Part shown: positions 7,712-17,676 of the stretch, piece by piece
Layout: each line of letters begins with the position of its first letter
Numbering within the stretch: the first letter of the stretch is position 1
Source of the DNA: CAVOGJ01 sp963700865
GTDB lineage: Bacteria; Planctomycetota; Planctomycetia; Pirellulales; Pirellulaceae
DNA length: 64,000 bases
Assembly (NCBI GenBank): GCA_963700865.1
Contig: CAVOZC010000018.1
Span: 1,550,001-1,614,000 of the forward strand
Direction of reading: 5' to 3'
Made by a program: the position numbers and the translations under genes
Notes under the pieces: model-generated
What the model saw: only the letters and a program-made list of their open reading frames with translations
Databases searched by the model: none
Told to the model about the DNA's origin: nothing

Positions 7712-9325
7712 TCACCTTTTGCTGCCACATCTGTGTGGGGGGCTTCGCCAGGTGCCAAGGCCAAACAGGAGTGTGATCAGGCCAAGCCAAATTGCCGCGG
7801 GCTCCGGCACGACCATCCCCGCGGATTGGAATTTGTTGACATTCCAGGCATTGAAATCCGACGTGTCGACCACGCCGTCCGCGTTAAAGTCGCCATGGCA
7901 CCAACTGGCAAGCGACGTGAATTTGGACGTATTCCACAGGTTGAAATCGGAAGTATCGACGGCTCCATCGAGATCGGCGTCGCCGATCAGGAAGCTGTTT
8001 GTCGAGTCGAGATTCTCACGGCCCGCCAGCGCCAGCCAACGGTCCCGATCCCCCAGGCCGATGTTGCCATCCCCGTCCAAGTCAAACTGGAGGTCGGTCG
8101 ACGAGCCCGCAATGGCCGCCACGAGTAAATCGATGTCCGCGCAATCAAAGACTCCGTTGGCGTCGAAATCGCCCGGGTCGATCGCCAATGGGTCAAACGT
8201 CGCCACGAACAGTCCCCGCTCGATGTCGCTGACGATGAATTTGCCGCCCGCGAAGTAGGGATAGACCGACCACGCTCCGTTGAAGTTGGCGCTGTTGCTC
8301 CCCGGATACGTGTCCAGGAACCCGACCGGTGTCAGGTCGGCGTTGGCCGCGTCGGTGATCTCGTAGATGCGTACTCCCGCTCGATAGTTCGCGGAAAAAA
8401 TATAATCGCCCAGCACGTACAGGTTGTGATCGATCGCGTCGGTCGGTCCCAGGTCATAGCCCACGTATTGCGGATTGTTGAGGTCGCTCACGTCGAACAC
8501 GTGCGTCTTCGTTCTGCCGCCGAAATAATATTCGTCCAATTCATCGCCGAGGAAGAAATATCGCTGGTCCTCGGACAGCCAACCTTGGTGGGCGTATGCC
8601 GAATTCGCGTAGCCTTTCCTTGCCAGTTGGCTGGGAAGATTTTTGTTCGTGACATCGACAATTGTCAGCGTATCCTCGTTCGCGGCAAAGGCGATCTCTC
8701 GCCCGGCATAGGCTGCGTCGGGGCCGCGGTAGTTGACCACTTGCACATCATGCGTGTAACCATCCGCGGCGAAAAATCCTGCCTCGACGGGAACTTCCGG
8801 ATTGCGAATGTCAACAATATGCAGTCCACCGCTGGCCCGATTGCTACCCACGATATAGGCATACCCGGTGGCTTCGTTGATGGCAACATTGTGCGCATTG
8901 CGGAAGGCGTCGTAATGGGCGTCTTCGCTGAACGTCTGCGGTGACGTGACCCCACGTAGTCGAGTCAAATCGAACACCTGCATCCCATGCGGACCGTTGC
9001 CATCCGATACCACAAACGCATGATCCTGGTAGACCTTGACATCGCGCCAGTCCGATTCGCCGGTATAGGACGGAAGATTGCCCAGATAGATCGGATTCGC
9101 GCCATCCGTTACGTCGATAAACGCTAACCCGGTGGTGCGGGCGAAGAGCGCGTAATCCTTGCCCGTTAACGTGTCGCTCCAGCCCCAGATGTCCGTTCCG
9201 GTTCCACCGCCAATCTGATTCAACGTCAAATTGCTTTGCAGCGTCACGTTCTGCGCGGCGAATTGTCCGCACGCAGCGACGCAGTTGCCGACAACGACGA
9301 TCAGCGAGAGCAACTTGATGTTCAT
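7712..9325 (-). CDS. Choice-of-anchor B (LVIVD-repeat) protein with dockerin and PEP-CTERM
   Basis: This is a secreted protein of about 537 residues. The ATG at 9325 is preceded by GAGG at 5 bases and opens a signal peptide (LLSLIVVVGNCVAACGQ). The N-terminal 380 residues form repeated LVIVD-like beta-propeller blades (GLAFIDVTDGANPIYLG, MQVFDLTRLRG, GLHIVDIRNPEVPVEAGFF, THVFDVSDLNNPQYVGY), as in the choice-of-anchor B family. Dockerin-like calcium loops follow (DFDANGVFDCADIDLL, DLDGDGNIGLGDRDRWL, GDADLDGAVDTSDFN, GDFNADGVVDTSDFN). The anchor is VPEPAAIWLGLITLLFGLG. It is the first gene of the three-gene PEP-CTERM run. Such proteins are exported and anchored or released at the surface, and the partner is unknown. 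Confidence 0.86.
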   Translation of the reverse strand: MNIKLLSLIVVVGNCVAACGQFAAQNVTLQSNLTLNQIGGGTGTDIWGWSDTLTGKDYALFARTTGLAFIDVTDGANPIYLGNLPSYTGESDWRDVKVYQDHAFVVSDGNGPHGMQVFDLTRLRGVTSPQTFSEDAHYDAFRNAHNVAINEATGYAYIVGSNRASGGLHIVDIRNPEVPVEAGFFAADGYTHDVQVVNYRGPDAAYAGREIAFAANEDTLTIVDVTNKNLPSQLARKGYANSAYAHQGWLSEDQRYFFLGDELDEYYFGGRTKTHVFDVSDLNNPQYVGYDLGPTDAIDHNLYVLGDYIFSANYRAGVRIYEITDAANADLTPVGFLDTYPGSNSANFNGAWSVYPYFAGGKFIVSDIERGLFVATFDPLAIDPGDFDANGVFDCADIDLLVAAIAGSSTDLQFDLDGDGNIGLGDRDRWLALAGRENLDSTNSFLIGDADLDGAVDTSDFNLWNTSKFTSLASWCHGDFNADGVVDTSDFNAWNVNKFQSAGMVVPEPAAIWLGLITLLFGLGTWRSPPHRCGSKR

Positions 9326-9492
9326 GAACGCCTCATATTCCCGATTTGACGTGCCAACGATGACCTGCCCAAATCCCGCATTATGCTCGATGACACGATC
9401 CGCGAGAAGGGTTTTGTCACCCAGGCGGCGCATCCAGGCGATTTCTGGCTCGATTTTCGCAAAATGAACCGCCCCTGGGGGATGTTCCGACC

Positions 9493-10668
9493 TCAGTCGC
9501 GTCGCTCCGCGAAGGCGGCCACAGCCTGCTCGTAGACCAGCCGCAGCGGCACATCATGCTGACGGGCCAGCGACTGACAGACCTCGTATTCGGCGCAAAC
9601 CGCACCCCACCGTCTGGCAACCGCCTTAATTTGCCCGTCACGGGCCCCCAGCCCGTCTGGACCTGCACGGCCTCGCGGAAGAGCGTCTCTCGCAGCTGTA
9701 ACGAACGACGGACACCCAGGGTGCCGGTTTCGCGGAACAGGATATGTTCCATCATCGACCGCTTGGCCGGGTCGCACAACACCGTGACTTTCATGGCCGG
9801 CCTCCCCTTCTTCATGAGAATCGGGGTGGTGTAGACGTCGAGCGCGCCGGCCGCAAACAACTGTTCGCCGCAATAGGCAATCACTTCGGGTGTCGCGTCA
9901 TCGAGATTGGTTTCCAGGACCATGATGGTATCGCCCGTTGTTTCCGCAGCTGTCGTCTGGCCGACAACCAACCGCAGCACGTTCCCTTGCTCGGCAAAGT
10001 CGCGATCGCCGGCCCCATAACCGATGGCGTCAATCACCATCTTAGGCAAGGGTCCAAATCGATTCGCCAAGGTCGCCACGATCGCGGCCCCCGTGGGCGT
10101 CGTCAGTTCGGCCTCGACAATCGACTCTGCCAGGGGGATGCCCCGCAACAATTCCGCGGTGGCCGGCGCTGGGACACTGGTTCGTCCGTGGGCAATGGTG
10201 ATAAACCCGTGACCGGTCGGGAGGGGCGAACAAACGAGCTGTTCGGCGCCCAGTAAATCCCAACCAATGGCTGTGCCCACGATGTCGGCAATTGAGTCGA
10301 CGGCGCCGACTTCGTGGAAATGCACTTTCGCCAGCGTCGTCCCATGGACATGGGCCTCGGCCTCGCCCAGGCGGGTGAAGATGGCTCGAGCCAGCTCTTT
10401 CTGCCTTGACGACAGGCGACTGCCGTCGATCATGTCCGTGATGTGGTGCAGGTGGCGATGCGCATGTTCCGGCTCGTGCCGCACGTGGATTTTTGTGGCA
10501 CGAAAGCCCTTTCGCCGGACCTGCTCGGCTTCCAAACGACAGTCCGGCAGCCCCAAGGAATCAATGCCCGACTGCAGCGCTTCGAGAGGCACACCTGCAT
10601 CGACCAAGGCCCCCAGCGTCATGTCGCCGCTGATACCGCTCAGCACAATCAAAGTAGGCAATTTTCAT
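9493..10668 (-). CDS. larC: LarC, nickel pincer cofactor biosynthesis protein (two frameshifts)
   Basis: LarC inserts nickel into the pyridinium-bis-thiocarboxylate mononucleotide cofactor of lactate racemase and related enzymes. The long middle frame carries family motifs: LSGISGDMTLGALVDAGVP, KVHFHEVGAVDSIADIVG, ELTTPTGAAI, VLETNLDDATPEVIAY and PILMKKGRPA. The true N-terminus MKIAYFDC sits in another frame from the ATG at 10668, with a one-base shift near 10636-10642. The C-terminus resumes in a third frame as AEYEVCQSLARQHDVPLRLV, ending at 9493, with a shift near 9590. The restored length is about 391 residues, normal for the family. No larA, larB or larE is visible here. Lactobacillus LarC is made by programmed frameshifting, but two shifts at unrelated positions fit assembly errors better. 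Confidence 0.82.
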
Positions 10669-10778
10669 CGTTCCATCCCGGCTGGTTTGCGTCGGCCCGA
10701 GACGCCATTGACCCAGTTTTGCGGCTCCGATACAAGTACCCGCCGCCGGGAATCGAGGACTTGGGGAAGACGAGAGCA

Positions 10779-11693
10779 ATGCACACAGCGACAATGGTCA
10801 AGTCGGCGGTGGCCGCCGAACCAAACGATTCCGGCTGGGGATCGCTACCCCCCTCCATGCGGGTCTTGTCGATCGTCGGTGAATCGCAACACAGCGGCTG
10901 GCTGAGCGAGGTCTTTGCCGGTGATCAGGCAAGTCGCGTTGTACTGCATGAAGCCGTCGGCATGGTCGAGGCACTTGCCCGCTTGCGCGACGAAGCCTTC
11001 GATACCGTACTTATCTGCCACGATGGGGAACGCTTTGACGCCCTGACGGTTCTCGATGCCATTCGCACTGGCAGTACGGAACAGCAGCCGATTATCGTCC
11101 TGGGCGAAGCGGCGGAGACTGAGTTAGCTCCCGCCTGTTTCGCATCGGGGGCGGATGCCTACCTGTGCCTGGGAAACACGACTGCCCGGATGCTGTTGTG
11201 GCACGTGGCGCGGGCTCGCGAACGCCATCAATTGTTGGAGGAAAATCGTCAGCTTCAGCAGGCACGCCGACTGCAATTGAAACGCGAGCGCGAGGAAGCC
11301 AGTCGGCTGCTCCAACAGCAGCGAACACTGGTGGAATCATTGCGAGGGTCCACTGCGGCGGACGCCGCCGGCCATGTCTCCCGTGAACTGTGGGCCAGCT
11401 ATCGTGAAGTGCTGCAAACGTACATCGTGATGGGAGGCGGTCAGCTGACCCACGAAATCGAGTCATTGACGCTCCGGCTGATCGTTGAGGGAATCAACGG
11501 TCCGCGGGCCATTGCCATGCACGTCGGTGTCCTGGAAGAAGTGATTCACGAACTTGGCAATCGGAGCGCCCGGCATGTCATGAGCCGCGCCGACATGCTG
11601 TTTATCGAACTGCTCGTCCACCTCTGCGAAGGCTTTCGCGAAAAAGCCGATCGGATTGCCGCGCCAGCGGCAACCTTCTTTTTGAACGGGTAA
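10779..11693 (+). CDS. Receiver-like domain protein with coiled coil
   Basis: This cytoplasmic protein is about 304 residues long from the ATG at 10779. Residues 28-145 resemble a response-regulator receiver fold (MRVLSIVGESQHSGWLSEVF, then FDTVLICHDGERFDALTVLD, then PIIVLGEA and ASGADAYLCLG). The usual phospho-acceptor context is degenerate, so it may be a pseudo-receiver. A Gln/Arg/Glu-rich coiled coil follows (ENRQLQQARRLQLKREREEA), then a C-terminal helical region without a recognised domain. The gene is divergent from larC across 110 bases that must hold both promoters. An upstream in-frame extension to 10443 overlaps larC and is rejected. Function is probably signalling, but no partner is identifiable. 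Confidence 0.65.
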   Translation: MHTATMVKSAVAAEPNDSGWGSLPPSMRVLSIVGESQHSGWLSEVFAGDQASRVVLHEAVGMVEALARLRDEAFDTVLICHDGERFDALTVLDAIRTGSTEQQPIIVLGEAAETELAPACFASGADAYLCLGNTTARMLLWHVARARERHQLLEENRQLQQARRLQLKREREEASRLLQQQRTLVESLRGSTAADAAGHVSRELWASYREVLQTYIVMGGGQLTHEIESLTLRLIVEGINGPRAIAMHVGVLEEVIHELGNRSARHVMSRADMLFIELLVHLCEGFREKADRIAAPAATFFLNG

Positions 11694-11947
11694 CCGGACC
11701 CACGATTGGCCGATACCGGCTCCCAGACGGCGGGTCGTGGGGCCGGACGCCCAGGGTGTTCGGTCCGATCTCCAAAATCTGGCGACTTCGGCCAACCCGT
11801 GGCTGGAAGACGATCCCAGGCAGGAAGAAAGGCTGGCGGACGTCGCACGACGGGCCGGTTTGCCGTGGGCAGGATGGTCTCCAGGCGTGCTTTCGCCCAT
11901 AATTGGTTCATATTCCCTCCCCACCCGGAAGCCGATGAAGTCCCGCC

Positions 11948-13780
11948 ATGACACACGCCAAGTTCACGTCCCTGGTTTGCCGCTCCTTTTCCCACCTGCG
12001 GGACGGAATCAAAATCGCCGGGTGCTGTCTCTTGATCTTGGCGGCTCCCGCTTTGGTCCGGGGCGACGAGGAGCCTGGGCTGCCGAAATTGGACAAGGCC
12101 TTGCAGCTCAAGCTCGATGCCCGCCGCATGGCGGATCTCGACGAAGTCGTTCGCCTCTGCGAGCAGAGCCTGGAGGAAGGGATGTCCGAGTCAAATCAGG
12201 CATTTGCCCGAGACTTCATGTCGGCGACGCTTTACGAAAAGGCCGATCGGCTCGCCCAGACCCTCGATGACGCACCGATCAATCTGGCTTGGGTGCAACG
12301 TCGTCAGTTGGCCCTGATCACCATTGCAAAATCGTTGGAGGTCGATCCGGAACGAGCTGAGGCTTACCTGCTTAAGGCCGAATTGCATCAAGTGGCCGGC
12401 GCGGCAGAACGTGAAGAAGGAGTGGCTGCCGCGCGAAAGGCGGTTGAGTTGCTGGCCGACAACCCGGCGCGTCGCGCCGATGCTCTGGTTGTGGAAGCCA
12501 GTTTTACCGCCGATGCCGAAGCACAGCTGAAGCTGCTCCAAGAAGCGCTCGCAGATACTCCCGACAACCTCGAGGCCTTAAAAGCGCGCGGCGCGGCTTA
12601 CGCTTCGCTCGAACGCTGGGACGAAGCGTTGGCCGATTTTCAGGCCATCCTGCGGGAAAACAAACGGGACATCGACACGCTGCAGACCGTGGCTCGAATC
12701 CTGGTCACGAAAGATAAGTCGGCAGAGGCGTTGGACATTGTCGGCGACGCCATCGCCAACCAGCCGGACGAGCCAGCGAACTACACGCTGCGTTCCGGCA
12801 TTTACATCGTGCAGGAGAAATTTGATTTGGCTCGAGCCGACCTGGATCGTGCGTTGGAGCTGAATCCCCGTTCCGTGGCCACCTTGTTGGCTCGCGCTCG
12901 CATGTTCGAAATGATGGAAAATTATGACGAGGCCATGGCCGACGCGACTCGTGCACTGGAAGTCGAACCCGGTTTGATTCAAGCCCTCCTGGTCCGGTGT
13001 GAGATTGCGATCAGCGCCCAAAACTATCCTCGCGCCATCTCGGATTTACGGCGATTGCTTCGCGAAGCACCGCAGGATGTCGGCCTGCGCATGCGGCTGG
13101 CTGGAGTCTATCTGGCCGATAACGATCCGCAGATGGCTGAAAGCGTTTATGAGCAGATCCTGTCAGACCATCCCCAGGAATGGCTGGCTCTCCAGGGACT
13201 GGCCGACGCGCGGCTGAATCAGGGAGATCATGCCTCCGCCATCAAGGACTATGAGCGCGTCCTGGAGGGTATGCCCGACAACGACGGCGTGCTGAACAAC
13301 CTCGCCTGGGTCCTGGCCACATCCACGATTGATGAATTGCGGGACGGCAAACGGGCCATCGAATTGGCCGAGCGGGCGTGCGAATTGACCGAGTACAAGG
13401 CCGCCCACATCCTCAGCACCTTGGCGGCTGGCTACGCCGAGACGGGCGATTATGACAAGGCGATCGAATGGTCGACCAAGGCCGTGGAATTAGGCGAAGG
13501 CGAAGTGAAGCAGCAGCTCGCCGCCGAACTGGAAAGCTACCGCCAGAAAAAACCGTGGCGCGAACGGCAGCTGCCCCCGCCGGCCGAGGACGGTTCCCTG
13601 GCAGCCGACCTGGAACTGGGCGACGCGGTTGAAGCCTCCGAAGGTGCGAGCAAGCCGGAGAGTTCAACCAAACCTGAGGGCGCTGCCCCGCCTGGAGGGG
13701 CTGCCGGGCCCGATGGCGGCCATCCCTCGACCGATGCCTCTTCAACCAACACAGACCATTCACCACCGCGGAACCCCTGA
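11948..13780 (+). CDS. Secreted tetratricopeptide-repeat protein
   Basis: This protein of 610 residues has an N-terminal hydrophobic export segment (IAGCCLLILAAPALVRG). At least ten degenerate 34-residue TPR units follow, seen as recurring patterns such as YASLERWDEALADFQAIL, ARADLDRALELNPRSVATLL, YDEAMADATRALEVEPG and GDYDKAIEWSTKAVELGEG. TPR arrays mediate protein-protein contacts. The C-terminal 60 residues are a disordered Pro/Ser/Gly/Glu-rich tail. No catalytic domain is seen. The pterin dehydratase gene starts 27 bases after the stop, so a shared transcript is possible. The 254 bases upstream contain nothing else recognisable. Confidence 0.8.
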   Translation: MTHAKFTSLVCRSFSHLRDGIKIAGCCLLILAAPALVRGDEEPGLPKLDKALQLKLDARRMADLDEVVRLCEQSLEEGMSESNQAFARDFMSATLYEKADRLAQTLDDAPINLAWVQRRQLALITIAKSLEVDPERAEAYLLKAELHQVAGAAEREEGVAAARKAVELLADNPARRADALVVEASFTADAEAQLKLLQEALADTPDNLEALKARGAAYASLERWDEALADFQAILRENKRDIDTLQTVARILVTKDKSAEALDIVGDAIANQPDEPANYTLRSGIYIVQEKFDLARADLDRALELNPRSVATLLARARMFEMMENYDEAMADATRALEVEPGLIQALLVRCEIAISAQNYPRAISDLRRLLREAPQDVGLRMRLAGVYLADNDPQMAESVYEQILSDHPQEWLALQGLADARLNQGDHASAIKDYERVLEGMPDNDGVLNNLAWVLATSTIDELRDGKRAIELAERACELTEYKAAHILSTLAAGYAETGDYDKAIEWSTKAVELGEGEVKQQLAAELESYRQKKPWRERQLPPPAEDGSLAADLELGDAVEASEGASKPESSTKPEGAAPPGGAAGPDGGHPSTDASSTNTDHSPPRNP

Positions 13781-13806
13781 TCACTCGAGCTTTAAGGATA
13801 CTGTCC

Positions 13807-14169
13807 ATGGATATCCAAACCACCTCCGATCTCGTCGCGAAGAAGTGTGTGCCCTGCGAAGGGGGGGTCGAGCCGGCAACCCCGGCGGAAACCGCTGCAC
13901 AGCTCAAGCAGTTGCCCGGTTGGTACGTGACACACGAGGGACAACGCATTCGTAAAGACTGGACGGTCAAGAATTTCATGTCGGCCATGAAATTCTTCAA
14001 CGAAGTGGCGAAGGTCGCGGAAGATGACGGCCATCATCCCGATTTGCATGTGGCCGGTTATCGCAACGTGTCGATCGAACTTTGGACCCACGCGATCGGC
14101 GGACTTTCCGAAAACGATTTTATCCTCGCGGCGAAGATCGACGAGCTGCCGATCGAACTGCGCGACTAA
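13807..14169 (+). CDS. 4a-hydroxytetrahydrobiopterin dehydratase (PCD/DCoH)
   Basis: This 120-residue enzyme dehydrates 4a-hydroxytetrahydropterin and so recycles the pterin cofactor of aromatic amino acid hydroxylases. The family core is present: the LPGWYVTHEGQRIRKDW strand region, FFNEVAKVAEDDGHHPDLHV with the active-site His pair, and VSIELWTHAIGGLSENDFIL. Length is typical (about 100-120). The ATG at 13807 has AAGGA 9 bases upstream. Its stop overlaps the stop of the convergent ThuA-like gene by four bases. No aromatic hydroxylase gene is in the window, so the substrate pathway here is unproven. Confidence 0.9.
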   Translation: MDIQTTSDLVAKKCVPCEGGVEPATPAETAAQLKQLPGWYVTHEGQRIRKDWTVKNFMSAMKFFNEVAKVAEDDGHHPDLHVAGYRNVSIELWTHAIGGLSENDFILAAKIDELPIELRD

Positions 14170-14912
14170 CCCAGCGGTTCCAGCGGCTGGGCAATTTCGG
14201 CCGCTTCCCCCCGATAGCCGTGGGGCGTGGGACCTGCCCACAGGGCAGCATTCGCCAGGATTTGCCGCACCTGACGGTCATGGTAGATCGGATAGGTCTC
14301 GTGGCCTGGTCGGAAATAAAAGATTTTGCCGGCGCCGCGACGGAACGTGCATCCACTGCGAAATACCTCGCCTCCCTGAAACCAGCTCACGAGTACCAGT
14401 TCGTCCGGCGCTGGAATATCAAAGAACTCGCCGTACATCTCCGTCTGCGGCAGCTCGAAATATTCACCCTCGATGCCTGCCACCAGCGGATGACCCGGGC
14501 TGACGATCCACAGCCGCTCTCGTTCGGAGGCCTCCCGCCAGCGGAGCATGCAACCGGTCCCCATCAGGCGGCGGAAGATCTTCGACGCGTGCCCCGAATG
14601 CAGCACGACCAGTCCCATGCCCCGCAAAACTCGATCGGCCACCCGGGTGACGATTTCATCGGCGACCTGCTCGTGGGCCATGTGACCCCACCAATACAAG
14701 ACATCGGTCGCCTCCAGACGCGCAACGGTCAGGCCGTGTTCGGGCTCAGCAAGCGTGGCCGTGGCCACGGCCACCTGGTCCCCCAGTTGCTGTCGCAGTG
14801 CCGTGGCAATCGTGTCGTGGATACCCGACGGGTAAATCGCACGCACGTCCTCCCGCTCGCGTTCGTGAAGGAACTCGTTCCAGATCGTAATTCGAAGAGT
14901 CGGATTCGTCAT
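14166..14912 (-). CDS. ThuA-like (trehalose utilisation) domain protein
   Basis: This cytoplasmic protein of 248 residues has a class I glutamine-amidotransferase-like fold of the ThuA type. The matching segments are ITIWNEFLHER near the N-terminus, LEATDVLYWWGHMAHE, GMGLVVLHSGHASKIF, the loop LRWREASERERLWIV, HPLVAGI, QTEMYGEFFDIPAPDELVLV and GKIFYFRPGHETYP. ThuA domain proteins are linked to sugar (trehalose and related) metabolism in Rhizobiales and are numerous in planctomycetes, where substrates are unknown. The ATG at 14912 has AGG about 7 bases upstream. It is convergent with the pterin dehydratase gene. Confidence 0.85.
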   Translation of the reverse strand: MTNPTLRITIWNEFLHEREREDVRAIYPSGIHDTIATALRQQLGDQVAVATATLAEPEHGLTVARLEATDVLYWWGHMAHEQVADEIVTRVADRVLRGMGLVVLHSGHASKIFRRLMGTGCMLRWREASERERLWIVSPGHPLVAGIEGEYFELPQTEMYGEFFDIPAPDELVLVSWFQGGEVFRSGCTFRRGAGKIFYFRPGHETYPIYHDRQVRQILANAALWAGPTPHGYRGEAAEIAQPLEPLG

Positions 14913-15028
14913 GGGATGCCTGCGACTGGAAAAAAAAGATGCCTATCGCGTGAAATCGATCAGGTGTCCCGCTGCGGTCCAGCGGTCGGGGCACCGGCCT
15001 GCTCGGCCATAACGCGCCTCATGCACCC

Positions 15029-16919
15029 TCAAAACTTCCATGCGTTCGGGATGATCAGTATTGCCGTCACGGCCACGGAAATGGCGAGTGGGGCGCAACG
15101 CGCAAGTAATCACTGGGTCGATAATTGCCCGGCCCCATGACCATCAGGTTGGTCTGGTAGCCGATCGGGGATAGAAACGAGAGCGACGCTGCCAGGCTGA
15201 CAGCCATGATGAAGGGACGGGCGCTGACCCCCGAGCCCTCTCCGACGGCAATGGCGAGCGGAAGCATGGTCGCGGCCACGGCCGTGTTCGAGATCATTTC
15301 GGTGAAGATGACGGTCATCAGATAAATCACGATCAGCAACACGATGGGCCGTTCCCCCACCACACCGATGATCCCCGCCGCAATCGACCCCGCGGCACCA
15401 CTCTGCTCGAGGGCCCGGGCCAGACCGAGTGCGGCGCCAATCGTGATCAGCAAGGGCAGGTTGATCGATGAGCGGGCCGTATCGATCGTCAAGCATCGCG
15501 AGGCGGTCATCAAACCAGCAATGGTGATAGCGGCGAAACCCGTGGAAGCGATTCCGGGAAAGAGTCCCCGCATGCGGAAATAGCTGGTAAGGCAGAGCCA
15601 GGCGATCAGCGACATCGCGAGAATTGCCGCCAACGGCGCTCGGTCGTGCCGGCGGGGACTCCCCTCCACGTCGCTGACCAGGTAGAAGTCACGACTGTCG
15701 CGGTAGGTGCGGGCGAAGTTGCCCCGCGTCTGGAGCAACAAGGTATCTCCCGGCTCAAGCACAATATCGCCAATCTTGTTCGTCAAGCGGGCCCCATTGC
15801 GATGGACCGCGATGATGGCTGCGTTGTATCGCTGGCGAAATCCCCCCTCTCGGACGGTGGTGCCGATCAGGGGACACGTGCGGGACAAAACCACCTCGGT
15901 CAAATTCCTCCGGTGGCGCGCCGCAGGAGAGACGTCATACGTCAAATCGGCTACCGGTACGAGTCCTGGAATTTTCTCGAGGTCGACAATCGTTTCGACG
16001 ACTCCCGAAAAAACCAGCCGATCTCCGCTGTGCAGGATGTCGCTCGGGGTGACGGGCGTCACGACTTCCGCATGCCGGTTGATCTCGACAAGGAACAGGC
16101 TGGGAAGATGTCGCAGTCCTGCAGCCTGGACGGTTTGTCCGATCAGCGGGCAATCGGGCTGGACAAGCAGTTCGGCCAGGTACTCGCGCCGCTGGCTGTC
16201 AAACTGCTGGCTGACTTCCGGAATGCTCGGTAACAGTCTCGGCCCCAGCACCAATAGCACCATCGTCCCGACGATGGCACACGGGAGACCCACTTTTCCG
16301 ATCTCAAACAATCGCATGGGCTCGATCTGTTGTAGCAGGGTTTGCCGTTTACTCAGCTCTTGCGGCGCAGCGCCCCCGCGTCGGCGGTCAGCCGGATCGA
16401 ACGCTGCTGGTATTCGGCCTCCAATTGCTGGTTCACAACGAGTGTCGTACTCGTGCCGACGAGCGTGCAGACGCCACCGAGAATTGTCAGATAACTGATG
16501 GGAATCAGCAGCCGCGAGGGGCTGACGTTCCGCTTGCGGCACCAGTCCAGGACCACCGGCATGGTCATCGCTACCAACGCCGTATTCAGCACAAATGATG
16601 AGGTCGCGACCAGGGTAATCGCCAGGCGAGACAGCGCCGCACGTTCGGTCACGACCGATCCGAGCAGTGCCCGCCCGATCCAATCGAGGACGCCCGTCGA
16701 CCTCAGGCCGGCCGCACACACGAGCAGGCCCGCGATGGTGGCAATCGCATTGCTGGAAAAACCACTCAGTGCCTCCTGCGGCGTGATCACGCCCGTCAGC
16801 GTGACCAGCACGAGAGCGCCCAAGAATAACAAGTCCGTCGGGACGCCCCGACGAAATTGCATGATGAAAAAGACTCCAAGGATCGCAGCGAGCGTAATCC
16901 AGCCTTGGGGCGTAAGCAT
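15029..16919 (-). CDS. SLC13-family permease with two TrkA-C domains (two frameshifts)
   Basis: The restored product is about 630 residues: an inner-membrane anion or Na+-coupled carboxylate/sulfate type transporter. The first half (ATG at 16919, MLTPQGWITLAAILGVF) has several membrane segments, including SGFSSNAIATIAGLLVCAAG and LLIPISYLTILGGVCTLVGT, and stops at 16353 in its own frame. A shift near 16375-16395 leads into two soluble TrkA-C modules (LLVQPDCPLIGQTVQAAGL and VVLSRTCPLIGTTVREGGF), then a second membrane half (PLLITIGAALGLARALEQSG, FLSPIGYQTNLMVMGPGNYR). Another shift near 15098-15104 restores the last helix (PLAISVAVTAILIIPNAWKF) and a stop at 15029. The TrkA-C domains suggest gating by a small ligand. 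Substrate is unknown. Confidence 0.8.
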
Positions 16920-17676
16920 GGAGACAACCGAATCGTGGGTAAGGCAAGGGCGACGCGAGCAGTCCAGAATATGGTTGGCGCGGCTGTCCACGTCAACGCT
17001 GATCACTTCAATGCGCATGAACGACAGGGTGGGCATACGTCGCAGGTCCGCTGCGATACCCGCCGTCGTACTATCCTAATCGTCTGCCGAACAGTTCGAC
17101 ATTCCGACAGGCAATTGCCTCACGGCGGGCGGAATCGCAAGTCGATAGCTTGGCTTGTAAAGAGACACGCGCGGCGTAGCACCTGAAAGCCGCCCGCATG
17201 CCGATGCGTAACCATCGGTGACCGTATTACGCTCGTGCTGGGGTCTGTCCTGCGGGGGCTCCCCGACTCCAGCAGCTGTTCGTCCGTTCCGGCAGTCGGA
17301 AAATACCCCGGCTGCCGGACCGGCGGACCGCCCGTTTCGCCCGCCGCCCGTCAGCTAAGGGCCGCCGCTGGGCCTGGGCTTACCAGACGCCCCGCGGGGA
17401 ATCCACGGCGATCGCTGGCGCATTCCGCGCAATTCGCGTCTAAATTGGGATTCTGGTCGTTCCAGTCGTTACAATTGGTAAGGCAGCCGAACGGTTGGCC
17501 CAATTCGGCAATTCCTTGTGGCGTGGCCGAAAGGGGGCAAATAAAATGAAAGAGGGTCAGGTCACGTGGAAACGAGCCTGTCACAGCCCCCTCCATGTGG
17601 CTGGAGTCTGCTCTGCCGGAACAGAGAGGCCTGCCGGCGCACATCCAAACCTTTGCATTGCGGTCGGAGTTCCAAA
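16920..17676. other. Intergenic region between divergent genes
   Basis: This stretch of about 757 bases separates the SLC13 permease (minus) and the VWA protein (plus) and must contain both promoters. Short open frames in it (for example 17235-17549) have no protein-like composition or ribosome binding site. The only clear signal is GGAG 8 bases before the ATG at 17677. No RNA gene or strong hairpin was recognised. Confidence 0.5.

Noticed and set aside
6894..8258. 454-residue plus-strand frame
   Set aside because: Antisense to two PEP-CTERM genes with clear dockerin loops and anchors.
17235..17549. 104-residue frame in the intergenic region
   Set aside because: No start signal, biased composition and no recognisable motif.
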